NCBI GenBank assembly: GCA_028281765.1 | Contig: JANQJF010000087.1 | Coordinates: 124,001-188,000 of the forward strand | DNA: 64,000 bases | From: Planctomycetota bacterium | Lineage (GTDB): Bacteria > Planctomycetota > UBA1135 > UBA2386 | Direction of reading: 5' to 3' | Shown: piece by piece, positions 18,290 through 27,597 of the stretch | How positions within the stretch are numbered: the first letter of the stretch is position 1 | Layout of the letters: each line of letters opens with the position of its first letter | Translations under genes and position numbers: made by a program | Notes under the pieces: model-generated | What the model was told of the DNA's origin: nothing | Databases searched by the model: none | Seen by the model: the letters and a program-made list of their open reading frames with translations, nothing else

Positions 18290-19030
18290 CTACAGGACCT
18301 TGGCGTCGTTCTTGAGGGCGGCGACGAGGTCGTCGACGTTGTCGAGGATCTTGCCTTCGGGGCGCGCCGGCGGCAGCGTCAGCTCCGCGACGCGCGTCGC
18401 GGGCTCGATCGCCGCGGCGTCGATCATCTCGAGCGGCTTCTTCTTCGCGGCCATGATGCCCTTGAGGTTCGGGCGACGCGGCGTGTTGAGTCCCTTGTTG
18501 GTCGAGATCACCGCCGGCGTCGGGCAGTGCACGACTTCGCGTGCGCCTTCGATGTCGCGGGCTGCGGTGAACGCGCCGTCGGCGAATTCGAGGGTTTGCA
18601 CCTCGGTCACACAGGCCATCCCCAGCAGCTGCGAGAGCCGTGCCGGGAACTGGCTGTCGTCGCTGTCGACCGCTTGCTTGCCGCAGAAGACCAGGTCGTG
18701 CGGAATCGACTTCACGTATTCCGCGACGATCTTGGCGGTGTTCGCCGCGTCGAGCTCGAGGTCGCCCGGCTTGATCAGGACCGCCTTGTCCGCGCCCATC
18801 GCGAGGCACGTGCGCAGTTCCTTCTGCGAGTCCTCGCTGCCGAGCGTGACCACGGTCACCGATCCGGCGCCGACCGTTTCCTTGGTCTTGATCGCCTCTT
18901 CGACGGCGAACTCGTCATACGGGTTGATGTCGAACTCGACGCCGCCGGTGTCGATCGACTTGCCATCGCCGCCGACCTTGATCACCGAGTCGGTCGCCGC
19001 AACACGCTTGATGCAAACAACGATTTCCAT
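18290..19030 (-). CDS. etfB: Electron transfer flavoprotein, beta subunit
   Basis: This 246-residue subunit pairs with EtfA and binds AMP. It begins MEIVVCIKRVAATDS and contains INPYDEFAVEEAI, VVTLGSEDSQKELRTCLAMGADKAVLI, the FCGKQAVDSDDSQFPARLSQLLG segment and the C-terminal recognition region (TPRRPNLKGIMAAKKKPLE) through which ETF contacts dehydrogenases. The ATG at 19030 gives the family N-terminus. It is the first gene of an etfB-etfA operon. Confidence 0.96.
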   Translation of the reverse strand: MEIVVCIKRVAATDSVIKVGGDGKSIDTGGVEFDINPYDEFAVEEAIKTKETVGAGSVTVVTLGSEDSQKELRTCLAMGADKAVLIKPGDLELDAANTAKIVAEYVKSIPHDLVFCGKQAVDSDDSQFPARLSQLLGMACVTEVQTLEFADGAFTAARDIEGAREVVHCPTPAVISTNKGLNTPRRPNLKGIMAAKKKPLEMIDAAAIEPATRVAELTLPPARPEGKILDNVDDLVAALKNDAKVL

Positions 19031-19151
19031 GGTGGTTACACCCGTGAGCGCGAGAGGGGGCCGCGCGGAGAGGTTGGGGGCGAACCACTCTAGGAGCGGC
19101 TGAATTTCATGCAAGCGACGATCGGCCGGGGGGCCGGGCCGCTCGGATTCG

Positions 19152-20681
19152 CTACAGCCGCGCCGGACCGTCGGAGCGCAGTTGCGCCATCTCCGGCGCT
19201 GTGAGCTCGCGCGCGAAGAACACGACGTCGTCGATCTGGCCGGCGAAGTCACCCGTCGGCCAGCCCGTGCTCGAACCGACCGAGAACGTCCACGCGGCTT
19301 CGCCGTTGTCACCTTCGTTGGCCGCGGCGAGATTCGCGGCGGCCGTCGGGATCCCCGTGAGGTAGGGCTGATAGGCCGTGGCGCCGTCGTGCGTGACGCC
19401 GACGTGATACCACGTGTTCGCGACGATCCCCGCGCTGATCGTCTGCGGCGCGCCGCCGAACAGTCCGAATCGAAGTTCGTCCCCCTCGAGGTACAGGGCG
19501 GGAGTCGTGACGCCGGGGATCTCACCCTGAGACGCCTTGGCCCAGATGACCTGCGTGCCCATCACGGCGGACGGGCGCATCCACATCGCGACCGTATAGG
19601 CCGAGCTGCTGACGTTCAGCTCCTCGGCGTTTCCGAACGTGACGGAATCGCCAGCGCCGTCGAACGCCATCGAGAGACCCGACGCGTTGGGCGTCTCGGT
19701 GCCGAAGGTGGCGTCACCTACGACGGTCGCGTCGTGGGGTTGCGGTTGCGCGCCGTTGTCGAGCAGCGTGCCGTCGAACGGTACCCAGAGCTGCGACGAG
19801 TTGCACGCGACGGTGAACGTCGTCATCGCGGTGACTCCGGACTCGACGGTGATCGTCCGCGGGTTGTCGCCTTCGACCGTGCAGCGTCGCGCGAGGTCGG
19901 TCAGCGTCAGCTCCACGTCGCCGGCCACGAAGCGAGGCGACGTGATCGTCTCGTCGGTGTTGACGGCGATCGTTGCGTCCGGGAGCTGAAGCACGTAGCC
20001 ATCGTTGTCCGGGTCGCCGTTCCCGACGGACTCGAACGTGACCTCGATGTCGCCCTTCGGGACGCAGTTGACCGTGATTTCGAGCGACGCCGTTTCGCCG
20101 GCGACGACGGACACATCCAGTGTTGTCGAGGCATCGAGGGTGCAGTTGCCCGCGAGATCGTCGACCGCGACGGTGTAGGTGCCGGGATCGACGCCGCTGA
20201 AGAGGATCGTCTCGTTCGCGCCGATCGCACGCAGGCGACCGTCGAGTTCGACCGTGTAGCCGTCTTCGTCGGGGTCGACGTCACCGTTTGTGACGGTGGT
20301 CACCTCGACCGTGCCCGTCGTCGCTACGCACGACACGTCGAACTTCACCTCTACGGTGCCGCCCTCGAGCCGGACGTTGACCGGGTTCTCGCCCTGGACG
20401 GCGCAGTCCGAGTCCAGACCGCCGAGGCCGACCTTCGTCAGGCCGACGGGCACGTTGTTGAACGTCAGAGACCCGTTCGGTCCGATCGGCTCCGTCGAGT
20501 CGCCGATGGTGACCAGATACTCGTTGTCGACCGGCGTTCCGCTGGTCTGCACGGTGACGACGACGGTGCCTTCGGTCGCGGCCTCGCCGGTGGTTCCGCC
20601 GCCGGAGCTGCCATCGCAGGCCGTAATCCCGAGCAGCAGCGCCACGGCGGGCACGAATGCAATTGCGTGGTGGATCTTCAT
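19152..20681 (-). CDS. Lipoprotein with three repeated beta-domains and a LamG-like domain
   Basis: This 509-residue protein has a lipoprotein signal peptide (LLLGITACDG, lipobox Cys at about 22). Three repeats of about 80-90 residues follow, each with a GxxxVxxxTxGxPxDxDxYxVxxD-like opening and one conserved Cys at its end (for example DDLAGNCTLD, TDLARRCTVE); they resemble carboxypeptidase-regulatory or PEGA-like beta-sandwiches. The C-terminal 200 residues form a concanavalin/LamG domain (LWVPFDGTLLDNGAQ, MAFDGAGDSVTFGN, YTVAMWMRP, WYHVGVTHDG, FAGQIDDVVFF). It probably binds glycans at the cell surface. A CTATCC-type -10 sequence lies about 46 bases upstream on the minus strand. Confidence 0.82.
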   Translation of the reverse strand: MKIHHAIAFVPAVALLLGITACDGSSGGGTTGEAATEGTVVVTVQTSGTPVDNEYLVTIGDSTEPIGPNGSLTFNNVPVGLTKVGLGGLDSDCAVQGENPVNVRLEGGTVEVKFDVSCVATTGTVEVTTVTNGDVDPDEDGYTVELDGRLRAIGANETILFSGVDPGTYTVAVDDLAGNCTLDASTTLDVSVVAGETASLEITVNCVPKGDIEVTFESVGNGDPDNDGYVLQLPDATIAVNTDETITSPRFVAGDVELTLTDLARRCTVEGDNPRTITVESGVTAMTTFTVACNSSQLWVPFDGTLLDNGAQPQPHDATVVGDATFGTETPNASGLSMAFDGAGDSVTFGNAEELNVSSSAYTVAMWMRPSAVMGTQVIWAKASQGEIPGVTTPALYLEGDELRFGLFGGAPQTISAGIVANTWYHVGVTHDGATAYQPYLTGIPTAAANLAAANEGDNGEAAWTFSVGSSTGWPTGDFAGQIDDVVFFARELTAPEMAQLRSDGPARL

Positions 20682-20773
20682 GGGAGAGGGGTCGGGGGAT
20701 CCTAGCTCGAAACGCGGCCCGGACCATGGATAGCCGAGCCGCCGGTCCCCGTCACCATTCCGGTCCGCCGGAA

Positions 20774-22465
20774 TTATTGCAAGAGTGCCTCGGCCACGAG
20801 ATCGGCCATCACGCCGTATCCGCGGTCATTGCAGTGCACGTCGTCGCGGATGAAGAGCTCGTCTCGGCCCATGGTTTCGAGGAGTTCGTCGAATCGCGGG
20901 CGGAGGGCGACGCGACGCGCCTTCTTGGCCGTCGCGACACCGTCGACGAGCTTCTCGTGGTCGAGGTCTCGGAAGGGGTAGTCGAGGAGGATCGGCTCGG
21001 CGCCGCTCGCCCGGCACGTTTCGATGATGGTGTCGAGATGCTTGGCGACGACGTTCGCCACGCCTCCGCCGGCGCGTCCGCGCGCGACGAGATCGCGGAA
21101 GCGCTTCGACTCGCCGTCGTCCGCGCCGAGTTCTCCGAGCATGGCGTCGACCGTGGCGTTGTCGATCGCGGCCTTGGCGAGATGCACGTGATTGACGACG
21201 TGCTCGTCGAGCGTGCCCGACCGCCACGACTGGATCAGGTTGCGCACGAAGTCCTGACTGTCTCCGGCGTCCTTGCGCGTGAGCGCGCGCTGCAGCAGAA
21301 GGTCCGCGCGGAGCGATCCCTTCGGCAGCTTCGGCACCGTGTCGTCGATCGCCGCCACGAGGATGTCGGCCTTGCCGTTCGGCAAGCCGTGCCGGATCAA
21401 GACCTCCCAAGCGCGGACGTTCTCGGGGAACGCGCGGGAGACCGCGGCGGCGACTTCGACCGACTCGTCGATCTCGTCGAGCATCAGCAGCGAATGCGCG
21501 AGGGCTTCGCCCTTCGCCTGATCGGGTGCGTCGCGATAGGCGGTTCGCAGTGTGCCGAGGCGTGCGCGTGCAGAGGCTTCGTCTCGCTTCGCGAGGTGCG
21601 CCCGGATCAGTCCCTCGGAGGCGGGTCCGATGGCGCTCGGCTCTTCGAGTGCGGCCGTCAACTCGGTGATCGCCGCGTCGTACTGCTGTGCGCCGAGTTC
21701 GCGCTGGCCGCGCTGCAGCGCCGAGAGATCGGTCACCGGTCCTGGTGCGAGCACCTGCTCTTCTTCCCAGATCTTGCTGCGCAGGCACAGCTTGTCGTCA
21801 TCGAGTCGCCACTCGACTTCGACTTCTTCCTGGCTCGGCAGCACGACGATCAGCTTGCCGTCGCGGGTCTCCCAACGGAGCTCCGCGTTGGCGTAGAGCA
21901 TGCGACCGGTCGGTTGGAAGTGGACTTCGCTACCGTCCTTGTTCCAGATCCCGACGAAGCCCTCCTCGCCGTGCTCGGCGAGTCGACCGACGAGCAGGAT
22001 GTCGATCATGCGTTTCGTGCGCCAGACGATCGGGAAGGACTCCGCGTTCGCCTGGGTGAGTTCGCCGGGGCGGGCCCACTGGTCGTTCGTCCCGACGAGC
22101 ACCATGACGTAGTCCGGTGCGAATCGCGCGAGCTGGTCCGGCAACAGGCCGAGGACGTCGTGCGAGTTGCGCCCGGGGTACGCGCCGTTGACGACGACCC
22201 AGTCCCTACCGGAGCGCTCGCGGAGCTTCTTCTCGAGCTGCGCGGGGTAGGAACCGCCCTGGGTCGAGCCGAGGCCGTAGCTCATCGAGTCGCCGACGCA
22301 CAGCACGACCGGGCCGTCGCCCTCGGACCGGGTCTCGCCGGAGCGACGCTGGGTCCATGCGACGTAGGCCGCGATCTGGAGCAGCAGTTCGATGAATACT
22401 GCGATCCCGACGAGCCAGAGGATGGCCCGCTTGAGCTTCGAGCGTTTGGGCGGTGGGGTGGTCAC
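20774..22465 (-). CDS. Membrane-anchored SGNH/GDSL hydrolase with inserted helical repeats
   Basis: This 563-residue protein has an N-terminal membrane anchor (AILWLVGIAVFIELLLQIAAY) and then SGNH block I (VLCVGDSMSYGLGS, nucleophile Ser), a block III Asn in LVGTNDQW, and block V DDVHCND near the C-terminus with Asp and His. Between blocks III and V is a segment of about 300 residues rich in alpha-helix with TPR-like periodicity (ALQRGQRELGAQQYDAAITEL and later repeats). The family includes lipases and O-acyl esterases acting on polysaccharides or peptidoglycan; the substrate is unknown. The start is GTG. A TATACT sits 10 bases upstream. Confidence 0.8.
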   Translation of the reverse strand: MTTPPPKRSKLKRAILWLVGIAVFIELLLQIAAYVAWTQRRSGETRSEGDGPVVLCVGDSMSYGLGSTQGGSYPAQLEKKLRERSGRDWVVVNGAYPGRNSHDVLGLLPDQLARFAPDYVMVLVGTNDQWARPGELTQANAESFPIVWRTKRMIDILLVGRLAEHGEEGFVGIWNKDGSEVHFQPTGRMLYANAELRWETRDGKLIVVLPSQEEVEVEWRLDDDKLCLRSKIWEEEQVLAPGPVTDLSALQRGQRELGAQQYDAAITELTAALEEPSAIGPASEGLIRAHLAKRDEASARARLGTLRTAYRDAPDQAKGEALAHSLLMLDEIDESVEVAAAVSRAFPENVRAWEVLIRHGLPNGKADILVAAIDDTVPKLPKGSLRADLLLQRALTRKDAGDSQDFVRNLIQSWRSGTLDEHVVNHVHLAKAAIDNATVDAMLGELGADDGESKRFRDLVARGRAGGGVANVVAKHLDTIIETCRASGAEPILLDYPFRDLDHEKLVDGVATAKKARRVALRPRFDELLETMGRDELFIRDDVHCNDRGYGVMADLVAEALLQ

Positions 22466-22475
22466 GAGTCGCGGG

Positions 22476-22481
22476 AGTATA
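22476..22481 (-). promoter_or_regulatory. -10-like hexamer (TATACT), minus strand
   Basis: TATACT, close to the sigma70 consensus, lies 10 bases before the GTG start of the SGNH hydrolase gene. It would give an untranslated leader of only a few bases. Confidence 0.4.
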
Positions 22482-22550
22482 GCTGCGGCGCGAGAGTCCG
22501 CGCACCGGCATGGGAGGCCGCCGAACCTGGATCCGGGCGAACGAACCCAC

Positions 22551-22556
22551 TACATT
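22551..22556 (+). promoter_or_regulatory. -10-like hexamer (TACATT) for the histidine kinase
   Basis: CTACATTGGCGG lies about 70 bases before the kinase ATG, in the divergent intergenic region. No good -35 is visible. Confidence 0.3.
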
Positions 22557-22624
22557 GGCGGTTGGGGAGCTTCCCATGCTCGCAAGGGCGTGATCCATCT
22601 GTGACAGACGTGCTTCCCTAGCCC

Positions 22625-24796
22625 ATGGCGACCCTCAGCAGCGAGACCGGAACGGGGTCGCACGCCGAATCGGACGCCCGACCGACCGCGCGAGCGAACG
22701 CTCTGTGGCTGTTCGATCCGGCATGGTTGGTGGAAGGGGCAGGCGAGGCGGTGCGCGTGCTCAGCCGACTGCTCCACGTCCTCATCGTCGGGACTGCGGT
22801 ACTCGTTGTCGCGTACTCCCCGCTGCTGCTGGACAACCCTCGCACGTGCCTGCTCGCGTCGTGCAGTCTCGCCGTTTGGGGTGTCGCGCTCTGGCTCGCG
22901 GCGCGACGGCCTGGAGTCGCGCTGCTGCTGACCAACTGTTTCTTGTTGGGACTGAGCCTCTTCGCGATTTCGACGGGCGACGGCATCCACGATCTGGGGA
23001 TCGCGCTCTTCCCCATCTACTACCTCGTGGCCGGGCTGCTGATGGCCGGGCGGGCGTACGCGTTCTTCGCCGTGACCTCATTGGTCGGCGTCGGCCTTAC
23101 GGCGTTCGCCGAGTCACGCGGCTGGATCTACAACAAGTTCAGCGCGAGCCTGAACCCGACCGATCCGCTGCTGCTGCTCACCTTGCTCGGTGCCTCGGCA
23201 TGGCTGACGCGCGTCCTGGCGCGCTGGCTCCTCGGTGCTGTTCTGCGGTCCCACGAAGCGCGTCGGGCCCTCGAGGCGAGTGAACAGAAGTACCGCACGA
23301 TCTTCGATGCCGCGAGCGACGCGATGCTCGTGTTCGACACCGAGGGTGGCCTGCTCGACGCCAACGCGCGAGTCACGGACCTGCTCGGATTGCCGCTCGA
23401 AAAGGTGATGAAGTCGTGGCCCGACGGTTGCCTCCGAGGCGAGGTGGCCGCGGACGAGTTCAGGGACCGCGTGCGCCGCGTGAGCGAGGGCCAGGCGCAG
23501 TTCTTCGAGTGGCAGATCCGCCGGCCGAATGGTGTGACGGTGACTGCCGAAGTGGCGGTGCGCGCGGGAACGATCGGCGGGCGCGATCGCGTCTTCGCGG
23601 TGATTCGAGATGTCTCCGAGCGCAAACGGTCCGAGGTCGAGCAGCAGCGGCTGGAGGACATGCTGCGCGATGCGCAGAACATGGACGCGGTCGGGCGACT
23701 CGCCGGGGGCGTCGCGCACGACTTCAACAACATGCTCACCGTCATCCTCGGCTCGGCGCAGCTGTGTCTGGACGAAGAGGGGCTGTCGAAGTTCGCGCGC
23801 GACCGGGTGCGAGAAGTCGTCGATGCCGCGACGCGATCCGCGGACCTGACCCGTCAGCTGCTCGCGTTCGCGCGACGACAGACGGTGTCTCCGAAGACTC
23901 TCGATCTGAACGAATCGATCGAGGCGATGCTGTCGATGCTGCGTCGACTGGTCGGAGAGCGTGTGAGCTTGGACTGGCGACCGGCCGCGGACGTCTGGCC
24001 CGTGCGTTTGGACCCGAGCCAATTGGACCAGGTCGTCACCAACCTCTGCGTCAACGCGAACGACGCGATCTCCGGCTCCGGCACCGTGACGATCGAGACC
24101 GATGCGGTGCGAATCGACGAGGCGTTCTGCCAGAACGTCACGGATGCCAAGCCCGGGGAGTACGTCCGGCTGTCGGTCGTCGATGACGGACGCGGCATCG
24201 ACGCCGATTTGCTGCCGAACATCTTCGAACCGTTCTTCACGTCGAAGACCGGGGGTACGGGTCTCGGGTTGTCGACCGTGTACGGCATCGCGCGTCAGAA
24301 CGGCGGTTTCGTCACGGTTTCGAGTGAACTCGGCGAAGGGGCGAGCCTCTCGCTCTACCTGCCGAGAGCCGATGCGGAGCCGAGTCGACCGAAGGCCCCG
24401 GACATGCAGCCGCGGCTGCAGCTCGGCGGTGGCACCGTGCTGCTCGTCGACGACGAGCCGGCGCTGCTCCGCCTCGGCAAGAAGCTCCTCGAGAGCCTCG
24501 GCTACCAAGTGCTGGCGGCATGCGGACCGACCGAGGCGCTCGAGCATGCGAAGTGTCCACCCGGCAGCCTGCAGCTGCTGATGACAGACGTCGTGATGCC
24601 CGGCATGAACGGGCTCAAGCTCGCCGAGCGGATTCGTGAGATGCACCCGGACGTTCGGTGCGTGTTCATGTCCGGCTACGCGAGCGAGCTGTCCTCCCAT
24701 CGCGGGGACTCGTCGGGCGCGGTGCACTGTCTGCCGAAGCCGTTCTTGCGCGAGGAGCTCGCGTCCAAGCTGCAGCAAGCGCTGGCGCCGGAATAA
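22625..24796 (+). CDS. Hybrid sensor histidine kinase with PAS and receiver domains
   Basis: This 723-residue protein has an N-terminal membrane domain of about five helices (residues 40-205), then a PAS domain (about 219-335; YRTIFDAASDAMLVFD), a HisKA dimerisation domain with the phospho-acceptor His365 in GGVAHDFNNML, a HATPase domain (N box NLCVNANDAI, G1 DDGRGI, GGTGLGLSTVYGI), and a C-terminal receiver with Asp655 in MTDVVMPGMNG and the conserved Lys in LPKPF. The HDFNN form of the H-box is typical of PAS-linked hybrid kinases. No separate response regulator is adjacent, so the output partner is unknown. It is divergent from the SGNH hydrolase. Confidence 0.93.
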   Translation: MATLSSETGTGSHAESDARPTARANALWLFDPAWLVEGAGEAVRVLSRLLHVLIVGTAVLVVAYSPLLLDNPRTCLLASCSLAVWGVALWLAARRPGVALLLTNCFLLGLSLFAISTGDGIHDLGIALFPIYYLVAGLLMAGRAYAFFAVTSLVGVGLTAFAESRGWIYNKFSASLNPTDPLLLLTLLGASAWLTRVLARWLLGAVLRSHEARRALEASEQKYRTIFDAASDAMLVFDTEGGLLDANARVTDLLGLPLEKVMKSWPDGCLRGEVAADEFRDRVRRVSEGQAQFFEWQIRRPNGVTVTAEVAVRAGTIGGRDRVFAVIRDVSERKRSEVEQQRLEDMLRDAQNMDAVGRLAGGVAHDFNNMLTVILGSAQLCLDEEGLSKFARDRVREVVDAATRSADLTRQLLAFARRQTVSPKTLDLNESIEAMLSMLRRLVGERVSLDWRPAADVWPVRLDPSQLDQVVTNLCVNANDAISGSGTVTIETDAVRIDEAFCQNVTDAKPGEYVRLSVVDDGRGIDADLLPNIFEPFFTSKTGGTGLGLSTVYGIARQNGGFVTVSSELGEGASLSLYLPRADAEPSRPKAPDMQPRLQLGGGTVLLVDDEPALLRLGKKLLESLGYQVLAACGPTEALEHAKCPPGSLQLLMTDVVMPGMNGLKLAERIREMHPDVRCVFMSGYASELSSHRGDSSGAVHCLPKPFLREELASKLQQALAPE

Positions 24797-25270
24797 CTAC
24801 GCGCCGCTCCCGATCGCGTCGAGGAAGAGCACGTCGTCGAGCGTGCCGTGCGCCGACAGCATGTCGGCAATCCGCGCGAGCTGCTCATGGGTTTCCGGGT
24901 CGGCGAACGTTGCGTGCAGTTCTCTGAGAAGCTCGGTCTGCAGTGCGGCGCGCTCCTGCGGATCCTGGGTGAGTCGGTCGAGGCATGACTCGAACTCGCG
25001 CCAGTCGTGGTGCCAGCTCGCCAGAACCTCGGGGTCGATCTCGTCGACGTCATCGCCCAGCACGAGCTCGGCGATCGGGCCCGCGAGCGCCGTCAGCGCC
25101 GACGCGCGCGTGCGGTCTCGAACCGGCAGCGCGCCCGGCCAACCGATCTCGACGTGGCCCTCATGGTCGTCGAGTTCGGATTCGAGGGTCACGAGGCGCA
25201 CCTCGCCGCCGAGCAGATGGGCTGCGAGCGCGTGGCCGGCTTCGTGCCAGCAGGTCTTGTCCGGGAACAT
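24797..25270 (-). CDS. Stand-alone FtsH-type (M41-like) metallopeptidase domain
   Basis: This 157-residue protein resembles the peptidase domain of FtsH without the AAA+ ATPase and membrane parts. It has WHEAGHALAAHLLGG (His9, Glu10, His13), the LAGPIAELVLG segment matching FtsH LGGRAAEEL, and an Asp at about 89 (HHDW) at the distance from HExxH where FtsH has its third zinc ligand. It has no signal peptide. It is the last gene of a three-gene unit with a multi-pass membrane protein and an ECF sigma factor; the gap to the membrane gene is 12 bases. I infer possible proteolysis of a partner in that unit. FtsH needs ATP to feed substrate, so a free domain would act on accessible or small targets. 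Confidence 0.72.
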   Translation of the reverse strand: MFPDKTCWHEAGHALAAHLLGGEVRLVTLESELDDHEGHVEIGWPGALPVRDRTRASALTALAGPIAELVLGDDVDEIDPEVLASWHHDWREFESCLDRLTQDPQERAALQTELLRELHATFADPETHEQLARIADMLSAHGTLDDVLFLDAIGSGA

Positions 25271-25282
25271 GTCGCGATGAGG

Positions 25283-27091
25283 CTACGCGGTTCCCGCCGC
25301 GGGGTTCTCCGTCGCCTCTGGTGCGCGCGCGGTCACGACGACACAGAACAGCGCGAGCAGGATTCCACCGATCAGCAACCGCTGGCGGTAGATCCACCAG
25401 AGCAGGGGGTGATTCGGCTCGGGGCGCGGTGTCCATTCGGCCAGCGCGTGCAGTCTCGAGTGGGCGGCGGCGGCCAATGCGGCGTTGCTGTCGAAGCGAC
25501 GATACGAGTAGTAGAGCGACATGTCCGTGAGGTAGGCGTCGAGCGCGTGGAGGTCGACCCCCTCGGGCACGCCGTACCGGGCCATCAGTTGGACTGCCTG
25601 CGAGGTCGTGCTGAGCCAGATGAAGCTGAGGCGCTGTTCGATCGGAGTTCCGGCGGCGTCGCGCTCGATGAGATCCGGGCTCGAGAAGAACGCCGCGCGG
25701 TCCGCGCCCTCGTATCCGCTCCAGAGTTCGCGGAGTTTGCGATGCGCGAACGTCTGCAGCGCTGCGTGATCGTCCGCGTCGCCGACGAGATCCAGAAGGG
25801 CTGCTCGTGCGAGCAGCTTCTCCGGATCGTGGCCGATGTCCTCGTGCCGCAAGCCGTCCAGCACGCGCCGCGCGACTCGCGCTCGGGTGGCGTCGTCGTA
25901 GGGTTCGAAACGAGAGTGCGTCGAAACGTTGAGCAGGGCGTGGCGTGGGCTGACGATTGATGTCTCGGCGGCGACGCCGTGGCGTTCCCAGTAGTCGCTG
26001 CGGAATCGCTGTCGGTCCTCGTCTCGAAGGAATCCCACGAGTTCGAGCTCGGTCGCGTAGAGCGAGTTCAGCTCCGTGTCGCTCGCGTAGAGTCCGTCGA
26101 GGTAGGCGTGAAACCGAGCCTGCGCTGCGTCCAGCTGCGGCGGCGTTTGCCCGTCGTTGCGGAGCTGTTCCACCATGCCGATGAAGTGTTCCCATCGGGC
26201 GTGTCCATCGAGCTCGTCCCACTCCTCGACGAATCGGATCGCGTACCCGCGATCGGCCATGACCTTGCTCAGGGGCTGTACGCCCAGCGTGTGCATGCTG
26301 CCGAGGATCACCACGGCCGTGATCGCGAAGCCGACGCGGATCTTGCTGCCGAAATCTCGGAAACCCACAGCGAGCCCGCTGCAGACCACCGCACCGGAGA
26401 TGACTGCGATCAGCCCGAGCAGACCCGAGCCCGTGGCCGTGGTCATCCAGTCCTGACTGCTCATCGCGGCTGAGATCGAGTACGGGGACAAGAAGAACAG
26501 GAATGCCGACATCCGGAGCCCGAGCTCTCGGCGCGTCGCAAATCCCTCACGCGCGAGCGCGTTCACGATGCCGACGAACCCGAGCATCGAGATGCCGAAG
26601 ATCAGCAGGAGTCCATCCGTAGGCGTGATCGTGACGGTGAAGGCCACCACGAGCATCACGACGATGATCAGAACCATGTTGCGCCGCCACCACTGCGCCA
26701 CGGCATGCCGAGCCGAGCGCGCCTCGTCGCGCTGCTCACCGCGCACGACCGCGGCGCGCAGGCTGACGAAGAACGTCGCGAAGATCATGACCGCGATCAC
26801 GGCCGGCATCGCGAGGACGCCCGGAAGGAACTTCCACGATCCACCCTTGGCCGCGGTGGCGGTCGCGGCCGCACCGGTGCGCGCCAGGCTGAGGGGTAGC
26901 AACACCGGCGGCAGCAGTGCGGCGGCTCGGCGCACGAACGTGGGGATGACGCGGGAGCTCTCCCGACGCTCGGTACGCTGCTCGACTTCGCGCAGGAAGT
27001 CGTCGGGGTCTGGCGCGTAGGCCTCGGTCGCGTCGGCGATGCGCACGCCCAGCTCGTCATCGAATTCGGGGTGTTCGCGTCGTCCGCTCAT
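25283..27091 (-). CDS. Multi-pass membrane protein co-encoded with ECF sigma factor
   Basis: This 602-residue protein begins with a charged N-terminal region (EFDDELGVRIADATEAYAPD, then DDFLREVEQRTERR). About seven to eight hydrophobic helices follow between residues 55 and 290 (for example VLAMPAVIAVMIFATFFVSL and MVLIIVVMLVVAFTVTITPT), then a soluble helical domain of about 270 residues, and a last helix at the C-terminus (LLIGGILLALFCVVV). The ATG overlaps the sigma gene stop by 4 bases. Its position and membrane topology suggest an anti-sigma or sensor role, but it lacks the zinc anti-sigma HxxxCxxC motif. The ATG at 27091 is preferred over upstream extensions that overlap the sigma gene. 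Confidence 0.75.
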   Translation of the reverse strand: MSGRREHPEFDDELGVRIADATEAYAPDPDDFLREVEQRTERRESSRVIPTFVRRAAALLPPVLLPLSLARTGAAATATAAKGGSWKFLPGVLAMPAVIAVMIFATFFVSLRAAVVRGEQRDEARSARHAVAQWWRRNMVLIIVVMLVVAFTVTITPTDGLLLIFGISMLGFVGIVNALAREGFATRRELGLRMSAFLFFLSPYSISAAMSSQDWMTTATGSGLLGLIAVISGAVVCSGLAVGFRDFGSKIRVGFAITAVVILGSMHTLGVQPLSKVMADRGYAIRFVEEWDELDGHARWEHFIGMVEQLRNDGQTPPQLDAAQARFHAYLDGLYASDTELNSLYATELELVGFLRDEDRQRFRSDYWERHGVAAETSIVSPRHALLNVSTHSRFEPYDDATRARVARRVLDGLRHEDIGHDPEKLLARAALLDLVGDADDHAALQTFAHRKLRELWSGYEGADRAAFFSSPDLIERDAAGTPIEQRLSFIWLSTTSQAVQLMARYGVPEGVDLHALDAYLTDMSLYYSYRRFDSNAALAAAAHSRLHALAEWTPRPEPNHPLLWWIYRQRLLIGGILLALFCVVVTARAPEATENPAAGTA

Positions 27092-27597
27092 GGCTGCACC
27101 TCCCAGGATTCGAGGATGCGCTTCAGTTCTGCTCGTGCGCGACGCAGTCGTCCCTCGACCGCCCGATCGCTGAGCCCGATCAGGGCGCCGACCTCGGCGA
27201 GGCCGCTCCCTTCGATGTAGTGCATGTAGAGGACTGCGCGCCACGCGGGGCGGAGTTCGTCGATCGCGAGCAGCACGCGGGATCGCCGTTCGGTCATCAG
27301 GGCGACCGCCGCGGGGTCTCGATCCGAGCTGTCGACGACCTCGTCGAACGGAAGCTCGCGCGGCTGCTTGGCGCGATCCCGAAAGGACACCCGTGACAGA
27401 TTCTTCGCGATGCCGCGCAGCCACGCCCCCTGGGCGTTCAAGTCGTCGGGATCGCCGCGGAACCGGTCTCGGGCTAGAAACGCCTCGGCGAGCGCGTCCT
27501 GCGCGAGTTCGCGTGCCTCACGGGGGTCCGCGCCCTGAGCAGCGAAGAAGCCGATCAGGGGCCCGCGAAACCTGTGGACGAGGCGTGGGAGATCCAT
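27088..27597 (-). CDS. ECF-type RNA polymerase sigma factor
   Basis: This 169-residue protein contains sigma region 2 (FFAAQGADPREARELAQDALAEAFLARDRF, then GAWLRGIAKNL) and region 4 (MTERRSRVLLAIDELRPAWRAVLYMHYIEGSGLAEVGALIGLSDRAVEGRLRRARAEL in overview, with the helix-turn-helix in GLSDRAVEGRLRRAR). The start at 27597 (MDLPRL) gives the normal length; an upstream ATG at 27699 would add an atypical extension. It overlaps the membrane gene by 4 bases (ATGA), so both are probably translated together. The divergent zinc-ribbon gene starts 133 bases upstream. Confidence 0.88.
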   Translation of the reverse strand: MDLPRLVHRFRGPLIGFFAAQGADPREARELAQDALAEAFLARDRFRGDPDDLNAQGAWLRGIAKNLSRVSFRDRAKQPRELPFDEVVDSSDRDPAAVALMTERRSRVLLAIDELRPAWRAVLYMHYIEGSGLAEVGALIGLSDRAVEGRLRRARAELKRILESWEVQP

